64,000 nucleotides of DNA, from NCBI RefSeq assembly GCF_026151335.1, contig NZ_JAMQPP010000013.1; one strand, given 5' to 3'. This DNA comes from Leptospira_A soteropolitanensis. Lineage in GTDB: Bacteria; Spirochaetota; Leptospiria; Leptospirales; Leptospiraceae. The position numbers and the translations under genes are program-made. Shown piece after piece: positions 26,273-35,508 of this stretch. Each line of letters starts with the position of its first letter. Position 1 is the stretch's first letter. The notes beneath the pieces are model-generated. The model did not search any database, had not been told where the DNA came from, and saw only the letters and a program-made list of their open reading frames with translations.

Positions 26273-26850
26273 AATGATTCCATTCCAAATTGGTAACGAA
26301 AGAAATTAAACTTTGCTTCTTTTCTAATGACATCAGGCGATGTTTGTTCGGAAATGGAACCTAAAAAATTATAATACAACCGCATTGGTTTCGTGACAAA
26401 TAGCATTGTCTCTGGAGTTCCGGTAATGAGCCCACCTTCTTTCACACGAAATGGAGGTTTCATAAAAACTATAGGCACTTGGATTTTTCGGTTTTTGATT
26501 TCCGCTTCCATTCGTGTTTTTGCCAACCTATACACCTCACCAAACGGGCGCTCTTCGGTTATATCTGGAACAATCTGGTATGGATCTACCACCATATACA
26601 GTGCCTTGGAAGGAAACCGACTTTCAATTTCTGCATGAAGTAAATTGAGTGCTGGTATCTCTTTCCAACAAGGAACACAGTCGGGTGAGTAAACGTTTAG
26701 TGCTATTTCCTCTTTTTCCAGTTGGGAAAACAAGATTTCGGCACCACTTACGGTAAGTCCCGACCAAGACTCCTCACCGAAGTAAGAAGATTTTGCCGGA
26801 GCGCAGCTAATGAGACATAAACTAACAGTTAAAATGAGGGAGGCTTTCAT
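26269..26850 (-). CDS. thioredoxin-fold lipoprotein
   Basis: About 193 residues from ATG 26850. Signal peptide MKASLILTVSLCLISC with the lipid cysteine at residue 16. The mature part carries LNVYSPDCVPCWKEIPALN, a redox C-V-P-C motif in the first helix of a thioredoxin fold like those of TlpA/ResA proteins. It probably acts in disulfide or cytochrome chemistry on the periplasmic face. Coupled by ATGA overlap to the amidotransferase gene. A partner for reduction is not encoded nearby. Confidence 0.75.
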   Translation of the reverse strand: MKASLILTVSLCLISCAPAKSSYFGEESWSGLTVSGAEILFSQLEKEEIALNVYSPDCVPCWKEIPALNLLHAEIESRFPSKALYMVVDPYQIVPDITEERPFGEVYRLAKTRMEAEIKNRKIQVPIVFMKPPFRVKEGGLITGTPETMLFVTKPMRLYYNFLGSISEQTSPDVIRKEAKFNFFRYQFGMESL

Positions 26851-26996
26851 AAATCCCATATATTGGACGATCCTTCCCCATGTTTGGACTGGGAGAGAGC
26901 CTGTAAAGCCCGTTTTCGAACTTTACCTTGACATCTGACCCCTACCCCTCAACCTGGTCTAACATTCCACTCTCTTCCATCAGGGAATCAAAGAAA

Positions 26997-27470
26997 ATGA
27001 GCCAATCGCATAAAGAAGACTTCGATATCGTATCCTTAATAGAACTTTGCCGGGAAAAAAAATACGAAACTTGCGTGGCCGGTTTCAGCACGATCGATAA
27101 AATTGAAAAGATCACACTCCCGAAAAAGTTAAAAAACCGTAAATTGACGGTTCAAGCATTATACGCACTTACTAACGATATGGTTCAGTGGAAATACCTT
27201 TCTTCTGAAGAAAAAGCCCTTCTCCAAGCTGAAAAAGACAAACTGGCAGGAGTTACATCCACCGCAGGAACTTCTTTTGCCCCTCATGCAGAAGAGGATA
27301 TCGAAGAGGATTTTATCCCTGAAGAAGAAGCTCGTAAACCAGAACTGGATGATGGTTACGAAAATGAATTTGGGGATGATGCCGAAGAAGAAGACGAAGA
27401 CGACGATGATGATTTCGACGACGATTCTGATGAAGACGATGAAGATTCAGACGAGGATGATGAGGACTAA
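26997..27470 (+). CDS. small protein with long acidic C-terminal tail
   Basis: About 157 residues. The first 85 are a compact, mostly helical domain (DFDIVSLIELCREKKYETCVAGF, then KNRKLTVQALYALTNDMVQWKYLS). The last 60 or so are almost only aspartate and glutamate. The phrase KLTVQALYALTN is faintly like the omega subunit of RNA polymerase (KPTVVALREIA), and acidic tails occur on RNA-polymerase delta-type subunits, so a transcription-associated role is conceivable but not shown. ATG 26997 follows CAGGGAATC; the longer frame from 26928 lacks a site. Confidence 0.65.
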   Translation: MSQSHKEDFDIVSLIELCREKKYETCVAGFSTIDKIEKITLPKKLKNRKLTVQALYALTNDMVQWKYLSSEEKALLQAEKDKLAGVTSTAGTSFAPHAEEDIEEDFIPEEEARKPELDDGYENEFGDDAEEEDEDDDDDFDDDSDEDDEDSDEDDED

Positions 27471-27482
27471 GAGGTTACTCCC

Positions 27483-28901
27483 ATTCCTCTAATCCCACAC
27501 TTCCAAAACAACCTTCTCTATAACTTTCAAACTTCCGACAATTTTTACCTACACTCGAGAGTCTCCCCTGAAAAGGAGGCTTCCCGATTTCTATCGGGCT
27601 TAAGTTCTGCTGTAACTCCCGTCATCCTTGGGGTTGGGGCTTTACATATTATTAGAACTTATTTAGAAACGCAGAATAAACACCAAACTATCGTTTTCTG
27701 GGAGCCTCATAAAGAAATTTATGAATTAAATGAATTTCAAAAAGAAGTTACAAATCTAAACGAACTGGCCAAAGCAAAAGGACTCGATTTATTATTGGTA
27801 ACTGGTACCGACCCCAATTGGTCAGAACTAAAAGAAAAAATTCGAAATCTTGCCAATGGTTCCCATATCTTAAACTCAAAATGGAGTTTATATATTACAC
27901 CTAGTTACGAAAGAACGTTTCCGGAACTTATCAAAAACTGCCAAAACAACTTCCAATCACAATTTTCTCCAAAAGATATTAATAGAAACACCATCCAACA
28001 TTTCAGTAAATTATGGACCCACAACTACTTAAAAAATAGAACCGGACTCTTTTCTAACGATACTAGAATCCATTGGTTCCAATCCTTTTCTGGAAAAAAA
28101 ACCTCTGTTTTATTTGTGGGTGCTAGTCCTGGTTTAGAACTCGATTTACCTCAGATCAAAAAAGATCGGAACCATTTTCTTATTTTTGCCAGTGACACCG
28201 CAATTGGATATCTATTACCGAATGGAATCATACCAGATTATATCGTTTCATTTGATTCGGGTAGAGGAACAACCTACCATTATCTGCTAGATTTACCAAA
28301 ACAAATTCCCATCATAACTTGGTTAGGTGGATCGTCATATATCTTTGAACTATCAAATCCAAAAATTCTTGTCAATACAGGACACCCTCTTGATCAAATT
28401 ACAGAGCATTTATTTCAGAATAGTTTAGGCCAAACTTGGCCACATTATACCAATCCTAGTTTGAATTTATTGGGAATGGTTTTATCCATAACAGAAGCAA
28501 TCAAAGAAAGGGAATTTTTTGTCAGCGGAGTGAGTTACCTCGCAGAACGAGGAAAATCTCATTGTAAAGGAACCGGATACGAGCGGTTTTATTTACCGGA
28601 TATCAATAGAAAAAAAAGCCTAGAGATCACCACCAAACGTCTGTATTCTGGTGAAAGAAAAGGTAAAAATCAAATTGCTTGGGCAGAACTGAATCAAAAA
28701 GAATCCTTACCCGGTTTTCGGTTTCTCTCCGAAGCCAAGGAAATGAATTTTTTATCCATCCAGGATCAAACATACTCCCTACAATCTTTTCAGGGATTTC
28801 CCCCATCGATAGCGGATTTGGCAAAGTGGGCCGACCAAGACCATTCCGAAATCATTCATAAAAAAACCCTCAACACCTGGTTGCGGTTTTCACTAAGTTA
28901 A
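27483..28901 (+). CDS. DUF115 / MptE-like protein, apparent ATT start
   Basis: The open frame begins directly after the stop at 27468-27470 and has no ATG, GTG or TTG until a TTG at 27795. Family-like sequence starts far earlier: HSRVSPEKEASRFL, VILGVGALHIIRTYL and IVFWEP, the N-terminal signature of DUF115 proteins. An AGAGG site (27470-27474) lies eight bases before ATT 27483, so an AUU start giving 472 residues fits best. The core LFVGASPGLELDLPQIKKDR, ASDTAIGYLLPNGIIPDYIVSFDSG is that of 6-hydroxymethylpterin diphosphokinase MptE-like / Maf-type proteins, some of which glycosylate flagellin. Role here is unknown. Confidence 0.7.
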   Translation: MPLIPHFQNNLLYNFQTSDNFYLHSRVSPEKEASRFLSGLSSAVTPVILGVGALHIIRTYLETQNKHQTIVFWEPHKEIYELNEFQKEVTNLNELAKAKGLDLLLVTGTDPNWSELKEKIRNLANGSHILNSKWSLYITPSYERTFPELIKNCQNNFQSQFSPKDINRNTIQHFSKLWTHNYLKNRTGLFSNDTRIHWFQSFSGKKTSVLFVGASPGLELDLPQIKKDRNHFLIFASDTAIGYLLPNGIIPDYIVSFDSGRGTTYHYLLDLPKQIPIITWLGGSSYIFELSNPKILVNTGHPLDQITEHLFQNSLGQTWPHYTNPSLNLLGMVLSITEAIKEREFFVSGVSYLAERGKSHCKGTGYERFYLPDINRKKSLEITTKRLYSGERKGKNQIAWAELNQKESLPGFRFLSEAKEMNFLSIQDQTYSLQSFQGFPPSIADLAKWADQDHSEIIHKKTLNTWLRFSLS

Positions 28902-29083
28902 GCACCGAATAGAACAGGTATTTCTTGTAAATTCCACTCAGCTTGTTCCTTATTTGCAGGAATCCGATCCAAAGACTTTGTTTTTTTGGATTTCCCCTTA
29001 GGTCTTCTTTCCATATCCTCTAAAATTTTTTCTAATCTCTCTTGCATAAGCAAATGCAAATTCATTTGGTCTAACATATCCAT
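28898..29083 (-). CDS. small hypothetical protein
   Basis: A 61-residue frame from ATG 29083, which is preceded by a strong GGAGG site at good spacing, so the gene is likely real despite its size. The sequence is amphipathic (MDMLDQMNLHLLMQERLEKILEDM), then strongly basic (RRPKGKSKKTKS). Its stop overlaps the stop of the convergent DUF115 gene by four bases. No family recognised; could be a small regulator or adaptor. Confidence 0.55.
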   Translation of the reverse strand: MDMLDQMNLHLLMQERLEKILEDMERRPKGKSKKTKSLDRIPANKEQAEWNLQEIPVLFGA

Positions 29084-29190
29084 AGTGATTTCCTCCACTG
29101 TTATCATCACTATACAAGTCCCCTGGGACAAAATAGAAATCGGATGGGAAAAAAATATCTATTGCGTCCAAAAGAAATTAAAATATAAGA

Positions 29191-30684
29191 GTGTTACGGG
29201 AAAAGACGTTAGTGAATTTTCAAGATATTATCTCTCAATTAGAGACCTCAAAAGAATCCAGAATTAACTTTTACTTTGTTACAGAAGAACAAAATCAGGA
29301 GATATACGCATTACTTGTCCATGTAATGGGGTATATGGATAAACTTTATTTAGTAGAAGTCATCTTCACAGTCCTCAAAGAACTCCTCATGAACGCCAAC
29401 AAGGCAAATGCAAAACGCGACTACTTCACTCGAGAAAATTTGGACATCCAAAATGCTAGTGATTATGCCAAAGGTATGTCCCGATTCCAAGAAAATATCA
29501 TCATGAAATGGAATGAACAATTGAGTCGGTTAGATGGAGGAAATTACTACATTAGCCTACTCATGAAAGTCGAGGGGAAATCCATTCACTTTGCTGTGGA
29601 AAACAACGCTCCTATCACCAAAGAGGAATTAGCACGAGTTAACCGAAGAATCGAAGTGGCAAAGAATTATAATGACCTTTCTGATGCTTTTACTGATGTT
29701 TCAGACAGCACAGAATCCGCAGGTTTAGGATTAGTACTGATTCAACTCCTATTAAAAAATTCAGGGATTGGCTCGGAAAAATTCAAAATTTTCACCAATG
29801 ACAAAATAACACGCGCTACTCTATCTGTTCCAGAAGTCACAACTCCTGTAGAAATCCAAACAGACCTAAAAACAAAACTTCTAAACGAAATTGATGGATT
29901 ACCTCCATTACCGCATTCTCTTACAAAAATCATCCAACTTTGCAACAACCCTGATTCTGACTTACATATGATATCTCAGGAAATAGAAAAAAATCCTGCA
30001 CTTTCTGCAGATTTACTAAAACTTTCCAATTCCGCATTTTTTGCAAACCGTAGCCAAGTCAGTTCTATCTTACAAGCAGTCAAAGTGGTTGGCCTCAAGA
30101 ACTTACGAAATCTTCTCTATGTTTCCGGAGTCCGTAAAATCATGGATGGCCAATATGGAAAGATGATGGATGTTTGGGACCATTCCAGCAGGTGCAGTTA
30201 TTACGCACGTTATTTGGCCACAGAAAACAATCATACAAACAAAATTGCAGATATCATTGCCGTAAGTGCTTTGTTACACGATATAGGAAAATTCCTCTTA
30301 CTATCAGTGGATCGGGCCTTTTTCAAAAAAATTGAGACCTACCAAAGAGGCGTTGATTCAGGAAACTCAACTCTACTAGAAGAGATGGCCATTGGACTTA
30401 GCCACCCACAGCTAGGTGCCCTTCTTGCCGAAAAATGGGAATTCCCTCTCGACCTACGTGTTGCCATCGAATACCATCACAAACCATTTTTAGCTCCAGC
30501 AGAATTACGTGATTTAGTCGAAGTCATATATATGGCAAATATGATGGCCGATTATCATGAGCAGAAAAAAGGGTTTTATGCCATTGACAAAATCCTACTC
30601 GCAAAATTTAATTTAGATAACATCGATGTATTCTCTGCTGCCGTGAATAAAATCGAACTTCTATTTAAAAAATCAAATGAGTGA
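29191..30684 (+). CDS. degenerate histidine-kinase ATPase domain fused to HDOD domain
   Basis: About 497 residues with a GTG start (29191, or GTG 29212). The N-terminal 220 residues look like a GHKL ATPase: an N-box LKELLMNANKA and a glycine loop ESAGLGLVLIQLL, but the usual D-x-G-x-G is replaced by VENNAPI. The C-terminal half is an HDOD domain (LPPLPHSLTKIIQLCNNPDS, then ALLHDIGKFLLLS and AIEYHH), retaining an HD pair that many HDOD proteins lack. No dimerisation/phosphorylation helix is seen. A signalling role is probable. The stop overlaps the ABC gene by eight bases. Confidence 0.7.
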   Translation: MLREKTLVNFQDIISQLETSKESRINFYFVTEEQNQEIYALLVHVMGYMDKLYLVEVIFTVLKELLMNANKANAKRDYFTRENLDIQNASDYAKGMSRFQENIIMKWNEQLSRLDGGNYYISLLMKVEGKSIHFAVENNAPITKEELARVNRRIEVAKNYNDLSDAFTDVSDSTESAGLGLVLIQLLLKNSGIGSEKFKIFTNDKITRATLSVPEVTTPVEIQTDLKTKLLNEIDGLPPLPHSLTKIIQLCNNPDSDLHMISQEIEKNPALSADLLKLSNSAFFANRSQVSSILQAVKVVGLKNLRNLLYVSGVRKIMDGQYGKMMDVWDHSSRCSYYARYLATENNHTNKIADIIAVSALLHDIGKFLLLSVDRAFFKKIETYQRGVDSGNSTLLEEMAIGLSHPQLGALLAEKWEFPLDLRVAIEYHHKPFLAPAELRDLVEVIYMANMMADYHEQKKGFYAIDKILLAKFNLDNIDVFSAAVNKIELLFKKSNE

Positions 30685-31459
30685 AGTAATTCGTTTTGAT
30701 TCCGTTTCGTTTGTAAGAACCGACAAAAAGATTTTAGACCAAGTTCATTTTTCTTTAAACCAAGGTGATTCTCTTGCCATCATTGGAAGAAATGGAGCGG
30801 GGAAAACAACCCTAATCAATTTACTATTTGGTTATTCTTGGCCCACAACAGGATCTATTTCTGCATTTGGCGAAACCTACGGGGAAACTCCGATGGCACC
30901 TTTACAAAATCGAATTGGAATGGTGCAACCCGGCCACCAAGAAACCCTACTACAAAGACTTTCCACATTTGAAATGGTTTTGACTGGAATCATCGGAACT
31001 CTTGGTCTCTATAAAGAACCAACAATAGAACAAGAAAAAATCGCAGAATCTCTGTTAGATTCCATTGGCCTCAATCACAAAAAAAATCAAATATACTCTA
31101 CTCTCTCTTCCGGCGAAAAAATGAAGGTTCTATTATTACGAGCTTTCGGTGTGGGAAAAGAAATTTTAGTTTTGGATGAACCCACAGCTGCATTAGATAT
31201 TACAGCGAGAACGGATTTTGGAAAATCTTTATCTCAATTAAAAATGTCAAATCCGAAAATGACAAGAATTCTCATCACACATAGAATCGAAGAGATCCCC
31301 GAAGACTTTTCTAAAATACTCTTATTAAAAGAAGGAAACGTTATCAGTTTTGGGAACAAAAAAGAAGTGTTAACCGATAAGAATCTATCGAATCTCTATG
31401 ACTTAGACTTACAAGTGAATGAAAAAAAAGGACAGTATTCCGTTACTATCCTTTCCTAA
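30677..31459 (+). CDS. ABC transporter ATP-binding protein
   Basis: A 260-residue ATPase: Walker A GRNGAGKTT near residue 38, signature LSSGEKMKVLLLRA, Walker B EILVLDEPT and switch histidine in ILITHRIEEIP. The closest appearance is to the ModF/YlmA group of stand-alone ATPases. Translation is coupled to the HDOD gene. No permease gene follows, so it may not be a transporter subunit at all. Confidence 0.85.
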   Translation: MSEVIRFDSVSFVRTDKKILDQVHFSLNQGDSLAIIGRNGAGKTTLINLLFGYSWPTTGSISAFGETYGETPMAPLQNRIGMVQPGHQETLLQRLSTFEMVLTGIIGTLGLYKEPTIEQEKIAESLLDSIGLNHKKNQIYSTLSSGEKMKVLLLRAFGVGKEILVLDEPTAALDITARTDFGKSLSQLKMSNPKMTRILITHRIEEIPEDFSKILLLKEGNVISFGNKKEVLTDKNLSNLYDLDLQVNEKKGQYSVTILS

Positions 31460-31491
31460 ATTTTCCTAGATTAAAATAGGTAAAGAAATTG

Positions 31492-31524
31492 GAAACGGCA
31501 TCCGCAATGCATGTGGGCCGTTTC
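31492..31524. terminator. hairpin between convergent genes
   Basis: GAAACGGC (31492) and GCCGTTTC (31517) form an eight-base stem; inside, CCGCA and TGTGG add a second stem with one wobble. On the minus strand it is followed by CAATTTCTTT and probably ends the large lipoprotein transcript. Confidence 0.6.
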
Positions 31525-31538
31525 AAAAAAACTATCTA

Positions 31539-34500
31539 CTAATAATACATTGATCTTTCTATAAAATTGGAAGCACTGCAACCAGGAGTTCCCACATCCG
31601 ATATGGATTTATCTTGTGCGATACAGAAGATTTTCCACCAGCGATTCGAATGGTTTGGCGCAATGGAATAGTTTCTCACTTCTCCTACACTTCCCTTGAA
31701 GATCCGCACATTGGCTCCTGAGATTCCCATAAGTGCTTCACCAGACCAATTATAGATACTGTAATAACGGTTAGGTTTATTCCAAATCGATCCCTGCACG
31801 GTGATAGTTTCTGGACCATATCCAGTAGTGATATCATAATCTAAGCTACCATTTCCAGAACCAAGAGGAGTTTTATTATTCCAAACAATTCTGTCATTCG
31901 CCGCATTTCCATATTGCAAATGGGAATCCAAATCCCGTGGTTTAGCCCCCCAAGAAAGCACAATTCGAATTTCATTATCTGCAAGAATTGGTGTGACTAG
32001 AATGTTTTGGTTTGCAGGTGTTTCTGAACCGGCAGAAACCACCGTCCTGTAGGTTGTTGCATAATTTTCGGAAACGGAAGTACAATCTCCCCTTTTTCCA
32101 GAACCAGATACTTCTAAAGTGTAGTTTCCAGGAGGAACCGAAGGGATCACATAAGATCCGTCAGTTGCCGTTTTTACACTTGGGATTGTCACACCATTGG
32201 CGTCGATCGCATAAGCCCCTGATTTTACATTTACGCCAGGTCGAATGCGTGCCGTTAGGTTACAAACTCCAGTATTATAAAGAGCTGACAAGGTACGTCC
32301 AGAGATAGATCCACTGGTTTGACTGCCAGGAACAAAAGTTATGATGTCGAAGTTTGTGGTGACATCAGCTTGGATATCCACAATACCTTCCACAGTTTGG
32401 TACCCGGCCGAAACAAAACGAACTTTCCAACGACCTGCATTGATGTTAAATATTGTGTATTGACTTGCATTAGAGAATACAGTGGATCCTGTTGCAATCG
32501 ACGCAGGTTGGACTCCTGCTGATGGACGTAAAACACCACCATTTGGATCCACAATCTCTAAAGAATAAGTTCCAAGGAAAGAAAATCCTCCCGGAGTTCG
32601 CACTGATCCTGTTAAATGACCACGACCGTCATTGGTAATCACTGGAGTATTGACCACAACCGTCCCACCACCAGTTCCCACTTCTACAGGGAAGTAAGTG
32701 GTAATTCCATTTTTTTCCACACGAAGTTGATAAGAACCAGGGGAAAGGAATGGGAAACTATAACTTCCGTTTGATTGTGAAGTAACAGATCCAACTAATT
32801 GGTCTGAACCAGATGTTCTTGTGGAAGAAACAGAACAGTTTGGCGAATCAAAACCACCCGAGCAGTCTCTGTGGACATCAGCAGAAAAATTTCCCCCCAC
32901 AAGACGTCCAAGAGTCACCGTAGCACCACTCACGTTCTGAGTGGACACAGCATCCGTCACCACACCCGTAACTGTGGCCCTTGGGCTATGCATCACAACT
33001 CCGTTTACATTATATAAAACAGGGGAAGAAGCATATTGGTTTGTGGCTACAGAAGATGTATCAACTCGCAAACTGGTGGATGATAAATAACTTGTTTGGT
33101 AAGATGGAGCCACACGATCCACAACAATCATTTGATAAGAACTTTGGCGGAAATTGTATTCGTTTCCATTAATGATATCTACAGAAGCAGAACTATCATT
33201 GTTACGAGCTACGTTTGGTGTTTGCGATAAGGTAGTCGCAAGACCAGAACCCAATTGATACAATGCATATCCCACGCGACCAGCTTCATCGTTCGTAAAC
33301 GGAGGAGGAAGGATCGTTGGTAAAGAAACTACATAAGAACTTCCACCAAAACTAAACTGCCCACTGGAAGTTGTTGTGATATGGGCCAAGGTAGTACCAT
33401 CTGCCGAAGTATTTCCCAAAAGAACCACAAAAAGTCCGGACTGGTTTGTATGAATGGAATTGGTTGTTGGTGCCGTATCACGAACCGAGATCGTTCCAGC
33501 AATTTGGGAACGTGCCGCTATGGATGTAAGTGAGATCGTTCCCGCATTATAGTTGTTACCATTCAAACTAATTTGTAAAGGATTTGATGAACAAGGAGCG
33601 GATTGTGAACCACAGTAGTTTTCAAATCCAGGAGCAGAAATGTAATAAGCCCAAAGCCCACTTGCTCCCAGAAAAGATACTTCTTTGGTACTTGGATTGA
33701 CTTCATAAAGTTTATTTCCATAAGTTTGGTAAGCCCAAGGTCCAGAACCTTGCGCTGACACCAAACAGGAAGCCGTTGGATTCACAGCGCAGGCACAAAT
33801 AGAACCCGTTTGGTTTAAAGAACAATTAGTTCCTGCAACTGCACTCAAGGCTTCTACAATCCAAAGTTTGATCGCATTTCCTAAAATTGGATCATCTTTC
33901 AAATAAAGGATGCGGGAAGGTGCTTGGTTTGTCGATGGCCTTACATTGATCACAGCACCCGCCACTTGGTCTCCGTTGGCATCTTTGACAAACCCAGTGA
34001 CAAAAGAAGGTTTTGCCACCATGAAAATCGGATCTGTTAAACTTACGTTTTTCGTTCCGCCTGTTGGCGATGCAGTAAACAAAAACGATCGAGAAGCAGA
34101 ATAAAATACAGGATTGGATACTTCTAAATAATATACACCGTTTGAAAGATAACTTCCTTCGATAATAAAGCTTCCATTACCCGTAATTTGTGCCGTTTGT
34201 AAAATAGCGCCTTGTTCATTCTTTAATTTTATGGTAAAGACAGATGTAGAATCTGAAGCAATTGCACCGTTCAGTATGTTTCCTGTTAAATGGAGGTCAC
34301 TCTCTGTCGCTGCCATCCAAGGGAGACTCGTTTCTCCCAAGTCAACAACAGCCACTGTATTTGGATTGGTTCCAGGAAAGGTAAAATGGATAAATTCTGA
34401 AGTATTGGCAAAAGGTTGCCCTGATACTTCTACAGAATCTCCTGAATAGACCACAGTATAATTTCCGTTAGGTAAAGGGTTGATATTAATTACATAAGAT

Positions 34501-35267
34501 CCGTTTGCATTTGTCACTCCGGTAGCGACAGTGTTTCCATTCGCGTCCACAATAGATACAGTAATCCCTGCAATGGGACCTGGAGGTATGACAACACCGC
34601 CACCTGAAAATCCAGGACTTGTCACCACTCCCACAAATTGTGCCGGACCTTGACCGTAATACAAACGTTCGGCGAGAAGGTTACCTACATTGACTAAAGT
34701 ATATGGGTTTTGGGTAGGATCAAATACATAGGAAAAATCTTGGTAGGTGTAATTGAGTCCAAATCCTGTATTGATAAGTACTCTATAGTTATTGTTAGGA
34801 AGATCACTTAAATCAAAAATGAATTTTCCATCAGCTCCCGCGTTTGTGGTTGCGACAAGAGTATTTGTATTTCCATTGGCAACTTCGACTCTAACTGCAA
34901 TTAAAGTCAGATCGACACATCCAGGAGCGGCAGGAGCACCGGGATTTCCACAGACAACATTCGCGGGGACACCAGAAATTGCAGGAACGATGGTTCCGAT
35001 TACGCGAGCAGGGCCATGATTAGGCACTTCTTGTTCGGATTGATTGCCAGGAACTTCATCTGGATCGGTTACTCCGACAGAATCCCCAGGAGTAGGAAGA
35101 GGAACACCATTCGAATCAGGAGGAGTGTCGAGACCAGTCTTTGAATCAGCCACCGCACCACCAGTCCCTAAAAGGAACCAGAACGGCATCGATTTCTTTT
35201 TCCGAGAACAACCGACAAAAACCAATGAGATGAGAACGAGAACAGTAAAGATTCCTCGAACGCGCAT
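31539..35267 (-). CDS. very large surface lipoprotein with carboxypeptidase-regulatory-like repeats
   Basis: A 1242-residue lipoprotein: signal peptide MRVRGIFTVLVLISLVFVGC, lipid cysteine at residue 20, then a proline/serine/aspartate-rich linker. At least five repeats of the type G-x-V-x-D-A-x-G-x-x-V-x-G-A, x-T-x-x-x-G-x-Y-x-F/I-x-x-L-x-x-G-x-Y are visible (for example near residues 105-170, 225-275, 420-445, 800-860, 1030-1090), as in the carboxypeptidase regulatory-like fold. The C-terminus (LSWGAKPRDLDSHL, YYSIYNWSGE) is like the YfaP/DUF2135 domain. Such proteins are beta-rich surface proteins whose ligands are mostly unknown. Confidence 0.8.
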   Translation of the reverse strand: MRVRGIFTVLVLISLVFVGCSRKKKSMPFWFLLGTGGAVADSKTGLDTPPDSNGVPLPTPGDSVGVTDPDEVPGNQSEQEVPNHGPARVIGTIVPAISGVPANVVCGNPGAPAAPGCVDLTLIAVRVEVANGNTNTLVATTNAGADGKFIFDLSDLPNNNYRVLINTGFGLNYTYQDFSYVFDPTQNPYTLVNVGNLLAERLYYGQGPAQFVGVVTSPGFSGGGVVIPPGPIAGITVSIVDANGNTVATGVTNANGSYVININPLPNGNYTVVYSGDSVEVSGQPFANTSEFIHFTFPGTNPNTVAVVDLGETSLPWMAATESDLHLTGNILNGAIASDSTSVFTIKLKNEQGAILQTAQITGNGSFIIEGSYLSNGVYYLEVSNPVFYSASRSFLFTASPTGGTKNVSLTDPIFMVAKPSFVTGFVKDANGDQVAGAVINVRPSTNQAPSRILYLKDDPILGNAIKLWIVEALSAVAGTNCSLNQTGSICACAVNPTASCLVSAQGSGPWAYQTYGNKLYEVNPSTKEVSFLGASGLWAYYISAPGFENYCGSQSAPCSSNPLQISLNGNNYNAGTISLTSIAARSQIAGTISVRDTAPTTNSIHTNQSGLFVVLLGNTSADGTTLAHITTTSSGQFSFGGSSYVVSLPTILPPPFTNDEAGRVGYALYQLGSGLATTLSQTPNVARNNDSSASVDIINGNEYNFRQSSYQMIVVDRVAPSYQTSYLSSTSLRVDTSSVATNQYASSPVLYNVNGVVMHSPRATVTGVVTDAVSTQNVSGATVTLGRLVGGNFSADVHRDCSGGFDSPNCSVSSTRTSGSDQLVGSVTSQSNGSYSFPFLSPGSYQLRVEKNGITTYFPVEVGTGGGTVVVNTPVITNDGRGHLTGSVRTPGGFSFLGTYSLEIVDPNGGVLRPSAGVQPASIATGSTVFSNASQYTIFNINAGRWKVRFVSAGYQTVEGIVDIQADVTTNFDIITFVPGSQTSGSISGRTLSALYNTGVCNLTARIRPGVNVKSGAYAIDANGVTIPSVKTATDGSYVIPSVPPGNYTLEVSGSGKRGDCTSVSENYATTYRTVVSAGSETPANQNILVTPILADNEIRIVLSWGAKPRDLDSHLQYGNAANDRIVWNNKTPLGSGNGSLDYDITTGYGPETITVQGSIWNKPNRYYSIYNWSGEALMGISGANVRIFKGSVGEVRNYSIAPNHSNRWWKIFCIAQDKSISDVGTPGCSASNFIERSMYY

Positions 35268-35508
35268 AGACCTACCCTCTAATCAAAATTCGCTTTGTGG
35301 TAAAACCACTGTTTTCCAAATGCACTTCGAGAAATACCTAAGTGTCGCCGAAGTGTACCATTTGTAGTTCGTTTCCGTACACAAAGCAAATCTTTTTTAG
35401 GGGTATCGGCAAAAAAAAGAAACCCAAAGACCATTGAGGGAAAAAACAAATCCGAAAGGAATTTAGATTGCCCCAGACTTCCCTTCTAGGGCTTACTCAA
35501 AGCGAAAT

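Noticed and set aside
27277..27492. 71-codon plus-strand frame over the acidic tail that ends near the DUF115 start
   Set aside because: Out of frame with both genes and made of the codon repeats of the acidic tail. I considered it as the donor of a -1 frameshift into DUF115, but no slippery run is visible.
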